From Geomonas diazotrophica (lineage in GTDB: Bacteria; Desulfobacterota; Desulfuromonadia; Geobacterales; Geobacteraceae), in contig NZ_JAHLMF010000025.1 in the NCBI RefSeq assembly GCF_018919385.1, forward strand, positions 1 through 37,664: a DNA stretch of 37,664 bases. Direction: 5' to 3'. The position numbers were made by a program, and so were the translations under genes. The first letter of the stretch is position 1. Each line of letters starts with the position of its first letter. Shown here in pieces: positions 31,439-37,664 of this stretch. A model generated the notes under the pieces. It saw only the letters and a program-made list of their open reading frames with translations. It was not told the origin of the DNA and made no database searches.

Positions 31439-33592
31439 TCACCGCAAGGTCTCTATGAGCGACGCCATGGCCTTGGCATCGAAAGGCTTGGGCAGGGCTT
31501 TCGCGAAACCATAGTCGCGGTAGTTCGCCATCACGGGATCGTCGGAGTAGCCGCTCATCACGACGAGGCGCGCCTTGGGGTCAAGAGAGAGGATCTGTCG
31601 CGCCACCTCCATCCCACCCATCCCTCCGGGAATGGTGAGATCCGCCAGCACCGCGCTGAAACCATCACCCGCCTGCATCGCCTCCCGGTACAGCGCCACC
31701 GCGTCGCCTCCGTCCGCGCAGGTAACCACCCGGTGCCCCATATGCCTGAGCACCCCCTCGGCCATTTGCCGTATCGCCTCTTCATCATCCATCACCAACA
31801 GCGAGAGTCCTGCGTTGGAACCCTGCTGGACCTCCCGCGCCGTGCGCGTCTCGCAGCTTTTGCCGAGTGATGGAAGATAAACGGTGAAGGTAGTGCCTTC
31901 GCCTACGCGGGAATCGACACTGACATTTCCGCCGTGCCTTTTCACGATGGAGTATACCGAAGCGAGTCCCAGCCCCTTTCCATGCGGCTTGGTTGTGAAG
32001 TAAGGGTCAAAGATTTTCTTCAGGTCCTGCTCGGGAATGCCGGTTCCCTCGTCCGAGAACGATACGCTGACGTACGGCCCGGGGGGGAGCTTTTGCCAGT
32101 TGTTTGCCTCGAGGAAGTGGTCGCGGGCGGTTATGACGAGCATCCCACCTCCTGGCATCGCTTCCATTGCGTTCCTGATGATATTGTTGAAAGCCTGACA
32201 CAGCTGTCCCGCATCGGCTTCGACCGCGTTAAGCGATGCTGGGACATCGACAATCCCCTTTACATTGGAGCCGCTAAGGGTGAGCGATACCGCTTCCTCG
32301 ACCAACAGGGAGACCGATGTCTCCTCCATGACCGGAGCTCCCCCGCGTGCGAAGGTCAGCAGTTGTTTGGCCAGGTCTCCCGCACGCAACGACGCCTTCT
32401 CCGCCGCCTCAAGCAGCGGCTGGGAGCGGTGGTCGGGGTCCAGGTGCATCCTTGCGAAGGATAGATTCCCCATGATGCCCGTCAGGATGTTGTTGAAGTC
32501 GTGAGCGATGCCGCCTGCAAGCGTCCCCAGGGACTCCAGCTTTTCCATCTTGAGCCTCTCGTCCTCCATCATCTTGAGCGCCTGCTCCGCCTCTCGGCTG
32601 CGGTCCCACTCGCGGTTGAACACGTGTGTGAGCGCTGTGGTTATGATCATAAAGATGAGAACGAAAAAGATGCCGCTGTACAACTCGGTGTACCAGTTGG
32701 CGAGATAGTCGGCGGTGGACAGCGCGACAAATACGTAGAGCGGCTGCGTCAGCGCGATCTTTCTGTAGGAGAAAACCCGCTCCATCGGGTCTACGCTGCT
32801 TCGCGCGTGGTAGGTCCCCGTGCTCTGCCCAGCGGCGAGCAGTTCCCTGAACTGGGGAAAGACGGTTCCAACCTCCGTCCCTCCAGGCGGTGCCTTCAGT
32901 TTCGGATACCTTGCCACGATACTGAGGTCCGATGCCACCAGCGCCAGAAAGCCGTTCTTGCCGACATTCAAAGTCGAGAAACTGTGGGAGAGGTAGTCGA
33001 GGCCGACCCCTGCGTAGACAAGGCCGGCGAATGAGCCGTCAGGGCGGTTTACCCTTCTGGCGAGGATGATCATCCACTTACCGGAGATGCCACCGACCAG
33101 CGGCTTGGAGATGACAAGTCCGGCTCCTGGGGTTCGGCGCAGGTGGACGAAATAGTCGCGGTGAGCGAGACTTTTGGTTGTTGCCGGGGTGACCTCCGGG
33201 CCGTATATCGCGAGACCGGCCGGATCGGTGGCCCTGAGCGCCAAGAGTTCCGGAAGCCGGGTGTGCTGCCGTACGATGAAACGACTGAGTGACGCATGGT
33301 CCACGTGCCCACCGGCAAGCTGCCGCTCGTACTCGTCGCACACGCCCTGCAGGGCGACATCGATCTTGAAGAAGACCCCGGAGATGTTTTCGTCCAGCAC
33401 CCTGGCGAGGTTCTGTGTGTTGACTTTCGCTCTCTCGTTGTATACATCCCTGCTCTGCAGCAATGACAGTGACACCATGGCCACAACGACTATGTTCAGG
33501 ACCAAAACTCCTGCAAACAGGTGCCTTTTAAGAGCGTTGACTGATCTAACGATTGCAGTCTCAGACTCTGTTTTTCCCTTTGCCATTAACAT
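31439..33592 (-). CDS. Hybrid sensor histidine kinase with Cache domain and receiver
   Basis: 717 residues. Membrane segment ~24-46, a large periplasmic double-Cache-type sensor (~50-300, with HRDYFVHLRR and SGKWMIILARR), second membrane segment ~305-325, HisKA with His364 (GGIAHDFNNIL), HATPase_c (N-box ~470-474, DEGTGIP 514-520, GKGLGLA 538-544), and a C-terminal REC domain with Asp651 and Lys702. It should detect a small periplasmic ligand. No separate regulator is adjacent, so output is through its own receiver or a distant partner. The start is ATG 33592. The frame stays open further upstream into a decayed AraC fragment, which argues against a longer protein. ATG 33586 is the alternative. 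Confidence 0.9.
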   Translation of the reverse strand: MLMAKGKTESETAIVRSVNALKRHLFAGVLVLNIVVVAMVSLSLLQSRDVYNERAKVNTQNLARVLDENISGVFFKIDVALQGVCDEYERQLAGGHVDHASLSRFIVRQHTRLPELLALRATDPAGLAIYGPEVTPATTKSLAHRDYFVHLRRTPGAGLVISKPLVGGISGKWMIILARRVNRPDGSFAGLVYAGVGLDYLSHSFSTLNVGKNGFLALVASDLSIVARYPKLKAPPGGTEVGTVFPQFRELLAAGQSTGTYHARSSVDPMERVFSYRKIALTQPLYVFVALSTADYLANWYTELYSGIFFVLIFMIITTALTHVFNREWDRSREAEQALKMMEDERLKMEKLESLGTLAGGIAHDFNNILTGIMGNLSFARMHLDPDHRSQPLLEAAEKASLRAGDLAKQLLTFARGGAPVMEETSVSLLVEEAVSLTLSGSNVKGIVDVPASLNAVEADAGQLCQAFNNIIRNAMEAMPGGGMLVITARDHFLEANNWQKLPPGPYVSVSFSDEGTGIPEQDLKKIFDPYFTTKPHGKGLGLASVYSIVKRHGGNVSVDSRVGEGTTFTVYLPSLGKSCETRTAREVQQGSNAGLSLLVMDDEEAIRQMAEGVLRHMGHRVVTCADGGDAVALYREAMQAGDGFSAVLADLTIPGGMGGMEVARQILSLDPKARLVVMSGYSDDPVMANYRDYGFAKALPKPFDAKAMASLIETLR

Positions 33593-33723
33593 AGACGCAG
33601 CAGCGAGCTCCTCTCCCAAAAAAAATTGAATGTCTCTGAGATTTTGCTTGAATTTGCCGGTATGGCAATAGCAGGGACAAAATTTTAGTGATAATTCTTG
33701 GATATACATACAGTACGCGACTT

Positions 33724-33844
33724 CGAGTTCCAAGCTCCGCTGCAGGCGATCGCATCCGGTGCGGGCGCCTCATGACATGCTGAGGGGGGCTGGAAGTATC
33801 GCAGGGAAGGTACGACGACTCATCTGGCGCTAGTCCTCCGAATC
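33724..33844 (-). pseudogene. Decayed AraC/GlxA helix-turn-helix fragment
   Basis: About 120 bp on the minus strand align with the HTH-coding part of the glxA-type gene at 35404-36366 (its 35570-35680 section). The best block encodes D-S-E-D-stop-R-Q-MSRRTF against DLADYSLMSRRTF, 31 of 39 bases identical by eye, then a one-base frameshift and a second block around CGCCTGCAGCG. An in-frame TAG and the shift show it is not functional. It is truncated at both ends. Confidence 0.65.
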
Positions 33845-33871
33845 GAAATTTCCCATCTTGACCCATTCTCA

Positions 33872-33901
33872 TTGACCCGGAGACGTAAATAGGGGTATAA
33901 G
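33872..33901 (+). promoter_or_regulatory. Promoter of a candidate small RNA
   Basis: TTGACC (33872-33877), 18 bases, TATAAG (33896-33901). A transcript from ~33908 would run straight into the strong terminator ending at 34005. Confidence 0.5.
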
Positions 33902-33907
33902 GTAATT

Positions 33908-34005
33908 TCTCCCGAACCTGCTAAGAGGCCAGCATGACAACAGGAAGAGATAAATCCCCGTATATTGAGCCGCCAGTGCAAATCACCCGCACTGGCGGCT
34001 TTTTT
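33908..34005 (+). ncRNA. Candidate small RNA, ~98 nt
   Basis: A promoter-like element and a near-perfect terminator bracket a ~98-base segment with no neighbouring gene to terminate: upstream lies only a pseudogene on the other strand. A 34-codon reading frame from ATG 33934 (AGAGG upstream) runs through the terminator, so most transcripts would lack its stop codon; a non-coding role is more likely. No homology to a known RNA family is recognised. Confidence 0.45.
33969..34005 (+). terminator. Strong orphan rho-independent terminator
   Basis: GCCGCCAGTGC (33969-33979), 9-base loop, GCACTGGCGGC (33989-33999), then six T. Eleven perfect pairs. Confidence 0.92.
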
Positions 34006-34084
34006 AATGGGTTTACTTTCAGATTATTCCATACGTAGCGCAATGGGGCAGGCGTGCGAGGTGGCGCCCCCCTCATGTGTCATT

Positions 34085-34111
34085 ACTTTGCAACATTGCA
34101 AGCCTGACCCC
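34085..34111 (+). repeat. REP-like 27-bp repeat, upstream copy
   Basis: A 27-bp unit beginning ACTTTGCAACATTGCAAG and ending CCTGACCCC, identical to 35337-35363 on the far side of the lipoprotein gene. Contains the dyad TTGCAACATTGCAA. Confidence 0.8.
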
Positions 34112-34158
34112 AGTTGTACATACAGTTATACCAGTTGTCCCTAACGGAGATGCATATC

Positions 34159-35256
34159 ATGAAAATAATATCTGTCATCTGTCTAATCTTGGCTTCCTTG
34201 CTTGCGGCCTGCACTCACTACATGTACGGCGTCCCCCAGGAAAACTGGGACCGGATGAGCGAAGCGGAGCGGATAGAGGCGATACGGGTGTACGAGCAGG
34301 AGCAGCGGGTACGCCGCCAGGCTGCAGAGGAGCAGGCCCGCCGCCAGGCGGTGGAACGGGAGCGAGAACGGGCACGTCTTGCCGCGCTGGAGCAGGAACG
34401 GCAGGAACGCATCGAGGCGATACACAGGGGTGAGGGCGCCTTTGGCGAACTGATTCGGGTTCGCTTGCAGGGGGGGGAGATCAAGATCGGCGACCGGCAT
34501 CACCACTATGAACCCTTGACGTTCACCATCGCCGACGGTGAAACCCGCAGGATCGGGGTGGCTGACCGAAAGGGGAGAGAGGTGGAACTCACCGTAACCT
34601 ATGCCGGCGGCGCCCTTACCTTTGAAGGGCTCCGTTTTCCCTATGACCGGCGCTGGGGAAAGGGTGAACTCTATACTGATACCGGCACCTCCGGACCGCT
34701 GGCGTTACGTGGGGTGGATGTCTTCATCAAGGTTCACGACCGTTCTTCCAGGTTTGAGCGGGAGGTGCCACGACTGGTCATTATTCGGGAGGAACCGCCG
34801 GTGGTAATAAGGGAAAGGGAACGCTCCACGCCTCCGCCAACGATCATCGTCGAGAAGGAGCGGCCAAAGCCTCCACCGGTAACTCCCGTTCCCCCTCCGC
34901 CGGTGCGTCAGCCAGCCACCCAATCGACGGCGCATCCTCCGCGCAGCGTGGCAGTCGCCCTCCTCTCGGGGGAGTTGAAGGTACAGGGCAAGAAACAGCA
35001 GGTGGAGCCATCCACGCTGCGCATTGCCGAGGGAGAGAGCCGGGAATTGACGGTAAAATCCGGGAATGAAACCCGCACGGTCTCGCTCCGCTACCTAAAC
35101 GGTGAACTCTTCATAGACGGGACCCCTGGAAAGGGGCGCAACGATATCCGCCTTCGTTTTGAGAAGGATTGGAAGGCGGGGAAGGTATACCGGTTTGACC
35201 TGAAGGGAAAGGTGTTCCTGGAGAAGGTTGAAATGAAGGTGACGGCGGGCGAATAA
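34159..35256 (+). CDS. Lipoprotein of unknown function with duplicated domain
   Basis: 365 residues, not recognised. It starts with a lipoprotein signal (lipobox LLAAC, Cys18), then an Arg/Glu-rich coiled coil (~34-90). Beta-rich domain A (~96-193) follows, then a Pro-rich linker (~201-262) and domain B (~264-363). A and B are related: GGEIKIG..EPLTFTIADGETRRI matches SGELKVQ..EPSTLRIAEGESREL, and RRWGKGELY..LRGVDVFIKV matches KDWKAGKVY..LEKVEMKV. It is probably anchored in the outer membrane with the coiled coil as spacer. ATG 34159 has GGAG 9 bases upstream; ATG 34150 is too close to it. Flanking REP-like repeats suggest a mobile or recently acquired locus. Confidence 0.75.
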   Translation: MKIISVICLILASLLAACTHYMYGVPQENWDRMSEAERIEAIRVYEQEQRVRRQAAEEQARRQAVERERERARLAALEQERQERIEAIHRGEGAFGELIRVRLQGGEIKIGDRHHHYEPLTFTIADGETRRIGVADRKGREVELTVTYAGGALTFEGLRFPYDRRWGKGELYTDTGTSGPLALRGVDVFIKVHDRSSRFEREVPRLVIIREEPPVVIRERERSTPPPTIIVEKERPKPPPVTPVPPPPVRQPATQSTAHPPRSVAVALLSGELKVQGKKQQVEPSTLRIAEGESRELTVKSGNETRTVSLRYLNGELFIDGTPGKGRNDIRLRFEKDWKAGKVYRFDLKGKVFLEKVEMKVTAGE

Positions 35257-35291
35257 GAGGAGAATGAAGTAGAGTCTGGCGGCAAGAATCT

Positions 35292-35363
35292 GGGGTCAGG
35301 CTTGCAAAGTTGCAATCTCTGACCCTCTGACGGTTAACTTTGCAACATTGCAAGCCTGACCCC
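35292..35363. repeat. REP-like hairpin downstream of the lipoprotein gene
   Basis: GGGGTCAGGCTTGCAAAG.. (35292-35315) is an inverted copy, one mismatch in 24, of the unit at 35340-35363; the second arm is identical to the upstream repeat at 34085-34111. The pair can form a long hairpin between the convergent lipoprotein and glxA-type genes. Confidence 0.8.
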
Positions 35364-35403
35364 GGTTTATCTCAACAAAGAGCGTCAGCGAAATAATGCG
35401 ACA

Positions 35404-36366
35404 TCAAGTCACAATGCTGCCTGCTTGAAAGGTCTTTCGCCATTCGGTGGGGGTGACGTCGAACCTGGCCTTGAAATGCTGACGCAGCGAGGCGGCGGAC
35501 TGGAAACCGACAAGCTCGGCTATGGTCTCTATTGAGCGGCTCGTGGTCTCCAGCAGTTCCTGGCTTCGCTGCAGGCGCTCGCTCATGAGCCAGCCACCGA
35601 CCGACATGCCGGTGGCTTTCTGGAAGTGCCGCGTGAAGGTACGACGGCTCATCAGGCTGTAATCCGCCAGATCGTTCAGGTTGTGCACCTTACCCAGGTT
35701 GTTCCTCAGATACTCGAGCAGTTTGTTGACGTTGGCATCCCGGGTGGAAAGGGGAACTGGCTGCTCTATGAATTGCGCCTGCCCCCCTTCGCGGTGCGGC
35801 GGGATGACCATGCGCCTGGCGACTTTGTTGGCGATTGACCGGCCATGCTCCCTGTGCACCAGGTAGAGGCAACAGTCGAGCCCTGCCGCGGTGCCCGCAG
35901 AGGTCACCAACCTGTCGTCTTCGACGTAGAGGGCGTTGGTGTCCAACCGCACACTCGGGAACCGGTTGATGAAATCCTGCTCGAACTCCCAATGTGTTCC
36001 CGCCCGGCGGTCATCCAGCAGACCGGCGTAGGCGAGGACGTAGGTACCCAGACAGAGGCCTACCACAAGGGCGCCCCTCTGGTGCGCCGCCACCAGGGCG
36101 TCGAGCAATTCCTGGTGGGGTCTTTCAGCGGGGTCACGCCAGTAGGGGACGATGACGATGTCCGCCTGTTCCAGGACGTCCAGTCCGAAGGATGTCTCGA
36201 TACTGAAGCCCTGCCGGGAGCGTAGCGGGCCCGGTTCTCCTGCGCAGATCTTCAGGTCGAAGAGCTTTTGACCTGGCAAAATGTCGCCAAAGATGATGCA
36301 CGGCACCGAGAAGTGAAAGGGGCTGAAGTGGTTGATGGCGACGACTGCAACAGACGGAACCGACAT
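35404..36366 (-). CDS. GlxA-family regulator (DJ-1/PfpI domain plus AraC HTH)
   Basis: 320 residues. Residues ~5-190 are a DJ-1/PfpI (GATase1-like) domain with the nucleophile-elbow cysteine Cys105 in VGLCLGTYVLAYAGLLD and GTHW after it. Residues ~230-314 are a two-HTH AraC domain (LNDLADYSLMSRRTFTRHFQK; ETIAELVGFQSAASLRQHF). The family activates catabolic operons after sensing a small amine or aldehyde-related ligand. It is 43 bases downstream of the hydrolase gene and probably in the same transcript, so the hydrolase is a likely target. Confidence 0.92.
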   Translation of the reverse strand: MSVPSVAVVAINHFSPFHFSVPCIIFGDILPGQKLFDLKICAGEPGPLRSRQGFSIETSFGLDVLEQADIVIVPYWRDPAERPHQELLDALVAAHQRGALVVGLCLGTYVLAYAGLLDDRRAGTHWEFEQDFINRFPSVRLDTNALYVEDDRLVTSAGTAAGLDCCLYLVHREHGRSIANKVARRMVIPPHREGGQAQFIEQPVPLSTRDANVNKLLEYLRNNLGKVHNLNDLADYSLMSRRTFTRHFQKATGMSVGGWLMSERLQRSQELLETTSRSIETIAELVGFQSAASLRQHFKARFDVTPTEWRKTFQAGSIVT

Positions 36367-36409
36367 GGGTACCTCTTACTCCTTCAGAACTGACCTTGCC
36401 CGGCCCGGC

Positions 36410-37180
36410 TCACAACACGCAGGACTCGCCGTCCTCCGGGACCAGCACTCGCTGTATCATGCCATTTTCCTTCAGGAAGTCACGCAATTCTTTTCGTGAC
36501 AGCACCGCGTGGTTCATGGCCTCCATGTGGCTCGCTATGATGGTGGCGCCGGGCGCCGCTTTCCACACGTCATGAACGTCCCGCTTCCCCATAATGATGG
36601 ACCCGATCCCGATAATCTGGGCATCCCCGCAGTTCAGGACAATAACGCCCGGCGTGTACTCCCGCAGTGCGTCAGCAACATTCCGGTTCCAGACCGTGTC
36701 GCCGGCGAGATAGAGGGCTTTCTCGTCAGGATGCTGTAAGACCACCCCACATACCTCTCCCAAACGATCTCCCAGTTTCGCCATGGCGTCGTCGCTACCA
36801 TGCTGACCGGACGTCTTGATGAGCGTGATGCCTGCGAAATCGGTATGCTCGGTGAGAACGGTGACGTCCGTAAAGCCTGCCTCCCGGAGTCCGGCGGCAT
36901 CCTTTTCGTTTTGCGCGAAGATAGGCATCCCCTTCGGGATTTGGTTTTTAGCCGCTTCGTCCCAGTGGTCGAGGTGGGTGTGGGTGACGATGACGGCGTC
37001 CACATCGAGCAGCGTCTCGACGGGAACCGGCAGGTCCACCAGAGGGTTCCTCAGATGCCCGTTGACCGTCCCCGCAAAAGCAGGGTATGCCCCTTTCTCC
37101 GCCAGAACCGGGTCGATCAGAAAGCACTTACCGCCGTATTCGATCCTCGCCGTCGCGTTGCGAACTTGCATGAACTTCAT
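36410..37180 (-). CDS. Metallo-beta-lactamase-fold hydrolase (UlaG-like)
   Basis: 256 residues, no signal peptide. The metal site motif H67-T-H69-L-D71-H72 is complete, with further likely ligands in TSGQHG (~residue 131), GDTVWN (~160) and ASHMEAMNH near 217-225. The fold matches the UlaG/YcjI-like branch of the MBL superfamily, cytoplasmic hydrolases of lactones, phosphodiesters or related bonds. The substrate is unknown. The start is ATG 37180 with AAGGAGAC 8 bases before it. Pairs with a GlxA-type regulator downstream. Confidence 0.9.
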   Translation of the reverse strand: MKFMQVRNATARIEYGGKCFLIDPVLAEKGAYPAFAGTVNGHLRNPLVDLPVPVETLLDVDAVIVTHTHLDHWDEAAKNQIPKGMPIFAQNEKDAAGLREAGFTDVTVLTEHTDFAGITLIKTSGQHGSDDAMAKLGDRLGEVCGVVLQHPDEKALYLAGDTVWNRNVADALREYTPGVIVLNCGDAQIIGIGSIIMGKRDVHDVWKAAPGATIIASHMEAMNHAVLSRKELRDFLKENGMIQRVLVPEDGESCVL

Positions 37181-37340
37181 CTCTTGTCTCCTTGTTTCAG
37201 TATGGGGACATTATCGCCTATCGTGCCTTTCCCCGCGAGTGGCCCGAGGGTCAGATATCGACTGGTTTGGGACACTTCGTTCAGTGAATGTATCTGCCGT
37301 AATTGATCCGGTAAAGGCGAATCTGGATCTGATCAACCAA

Positions 37341-37500
37341 ATCCGTTCAGATTCGACGAATTCCGTTCAGATTCGACGAATCCCATTCAGATTCGACGAA
37401 TTCCGTTCAGATTCGACGAATTCCGTTCAGATTCGACGAATCCCGTTCAGATTCGACGAATTCCATTAAGATTCGACGAATTCCATTCAGATTCATACAA
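37341..37500. repeat. Tandem array of eight 20-bp units
   Basis: Eight head-to-tail units of exactly 20 bp with consensus TTCCGTTCAGATTCGACGAA. Units 1-7 vary at only a few positions (T/C at 2, G/A at 5 and one C-to-A); unit 8 is degenerate at its end (ATTCATACAA). Each has the dyad ATTCG-A-CGAAT across unit junctions. A weak ninth unit may precede at 37321. No spacers, so not CRISPR. Confidence 0.93.
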
Positions 37501-37542
37501 AGCGGGGGGGGCGCTAGCTGGTGATCTAGAGCCGCCGCTGTC

Positions 37543-37664
37543 GGGGGTGTAAAAAGGTTTGTGTAAATGGTCATTTCGGGGTAAATCCACTTACCCCAAG
37601 GAGTTGCCATGACCATTGACCTTGCTGTAATCGATGACCTACTGAAACAGTATAAGAGCCCGGA
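37543..37664 (+). mobile_element. Left end of an IS256-family element (cut by window edge)
   Basis: The terminal repeat probably starts GGGGGTGTAAAAAGGTTTGT at 37543, typical of IS256-type ends rich in GTGTAAA. A subterminal hairpin GGGGTAAA..TTACCCC (37579-37597) and a transposase start at 37609 follow. The outer base is inferred; the other end is not in the window. Confidence 0.7.
37609..37664 (+). CDS. IS256-family (mutator) transposase, 5' fragment
   Basis: Eighteen codons are visible, MTIDLAVIDDLLKQYKSP, matching the common N-terminus of IS256-family DDE transposases (MTI-D-x-x-V/L-x-x-L-L-x-x-Y-x-x-P). AAGGAG lies 6 bases before the ATG. The catalytic core is beyond the window, so intactness is unknown. 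Confidence 0.75.
   Translation, partial: MTIDLAVIDDLLKQYKSP

Noticed and set aside
33593-33733. 47-codon N-terminal extension of the hybrid kinase.
   Set aside because: It reads into the decayed AraC fragment and contains a Cys-rich stretch unlike any sensor kinase; the membrane segment starts properly from ATG 33592.
33934-34038. 34-codon peptide gene in the candidate small RNA.
   Set aside because: The strong terminator lies inside the frame, so the stop codon would rarely be transcribed; no homology seen.
36816-37469. Open frames running through the tandem array and antisense to the hydrolase gene.
   Set aside because: They result from a 20-bp period without stops and lie opposite a clear metallo-hydrolase gene; no ribosome site or family match.
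37341-37500. CRISPR array.
   Set aside because: Units are head-to-tail 20-bp copies with no variable spacers and no cas genes nearby.

Overview
The window is chromosomal DNA of a high-GC, anaerobic, metal-reducing type deltaproteobacterium, most likely in Geobacterales (Geobacter sensu lato, e.g. the Geomonas/Citrifermentans side). The pointers are the gene order tRNA-Val, thrS, infC, rpmI, rplT, pheS, pheT, ihfA, merR, tRNA-Pro; a MucR-type zinc-finger protein; a HybB/NrfD membrane protein; PAS/GAF kinases paired with sigma-54 activators; and lineage-typical intergenic palindromes. This is inference from the sequence alone; no database was searched.

Layout. 1-107: end of an IS3-type element. 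229-4292 (minus strand): a sulfur-assimilation operon, metY, hcyS, hcyF, hcyD, siroheme sulfite/nitrite reductase, tusA-like. It looks like a complete protein-thiocarboxylate route to homocysteine. 4857-5810: divergent cysK, the free-sulfide route to cysteine. 6079-7989: an orphan HybB-like quinol-oxidase subunit and an exported nuclease-fold protein with a damaged active site. 8547-12936: iron alcohol dehydrogenase, histidine kinase and sigma-54 response regulator behind a good -24/-12 promoter. 13128-16664: glycosyltransferase family 9, MBOAT acyltransferase and SGNH-type protein, a surface-polysaccharide acylation set. 16830-24687: the translation cluster, with two tRNAs, an apparent AUA start on infC, a long rpmI-rplT spacer and a terminator before pheS. 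24872-28407: a Pqi intermembrane lipid-transport operon with pqiA split in two. 28468-31313: glucokinase, MucR, periplasmic FKBP isomerase and tRNA-Met. 31439-33592 (minus): hybrid Cache histidine kinase. 33593-35400: a small accessory patch with a decayed AraC fragment, a candidate small RNA and an unrecognised lipoprotein with an internally duplicated domain, bracketed by REP-like palindromes. 35404-37180 (minus): metallo-beta-lactamase-fold hydrolase and GlxA-type regulator. 37341-37500: a strict 20-bp tandem array. 37543-end: left end of an IS256-type element.

Themes. The left part concerns sulfide formation and its two entries into amino acids. The centre is housekeeping. The right part is envelope maintenance, signalling and mobile or repeat DNA. 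Strongest leads for a second look: the hcy operon with its unusual siroheme protein, the cysteine-bearing sigma-54 two-component pair next to its probable target, the AUA start of infC, the duplicated-domain lipoprotein, the candidate small RNA, and the 20-bp array beside the IS256 element.
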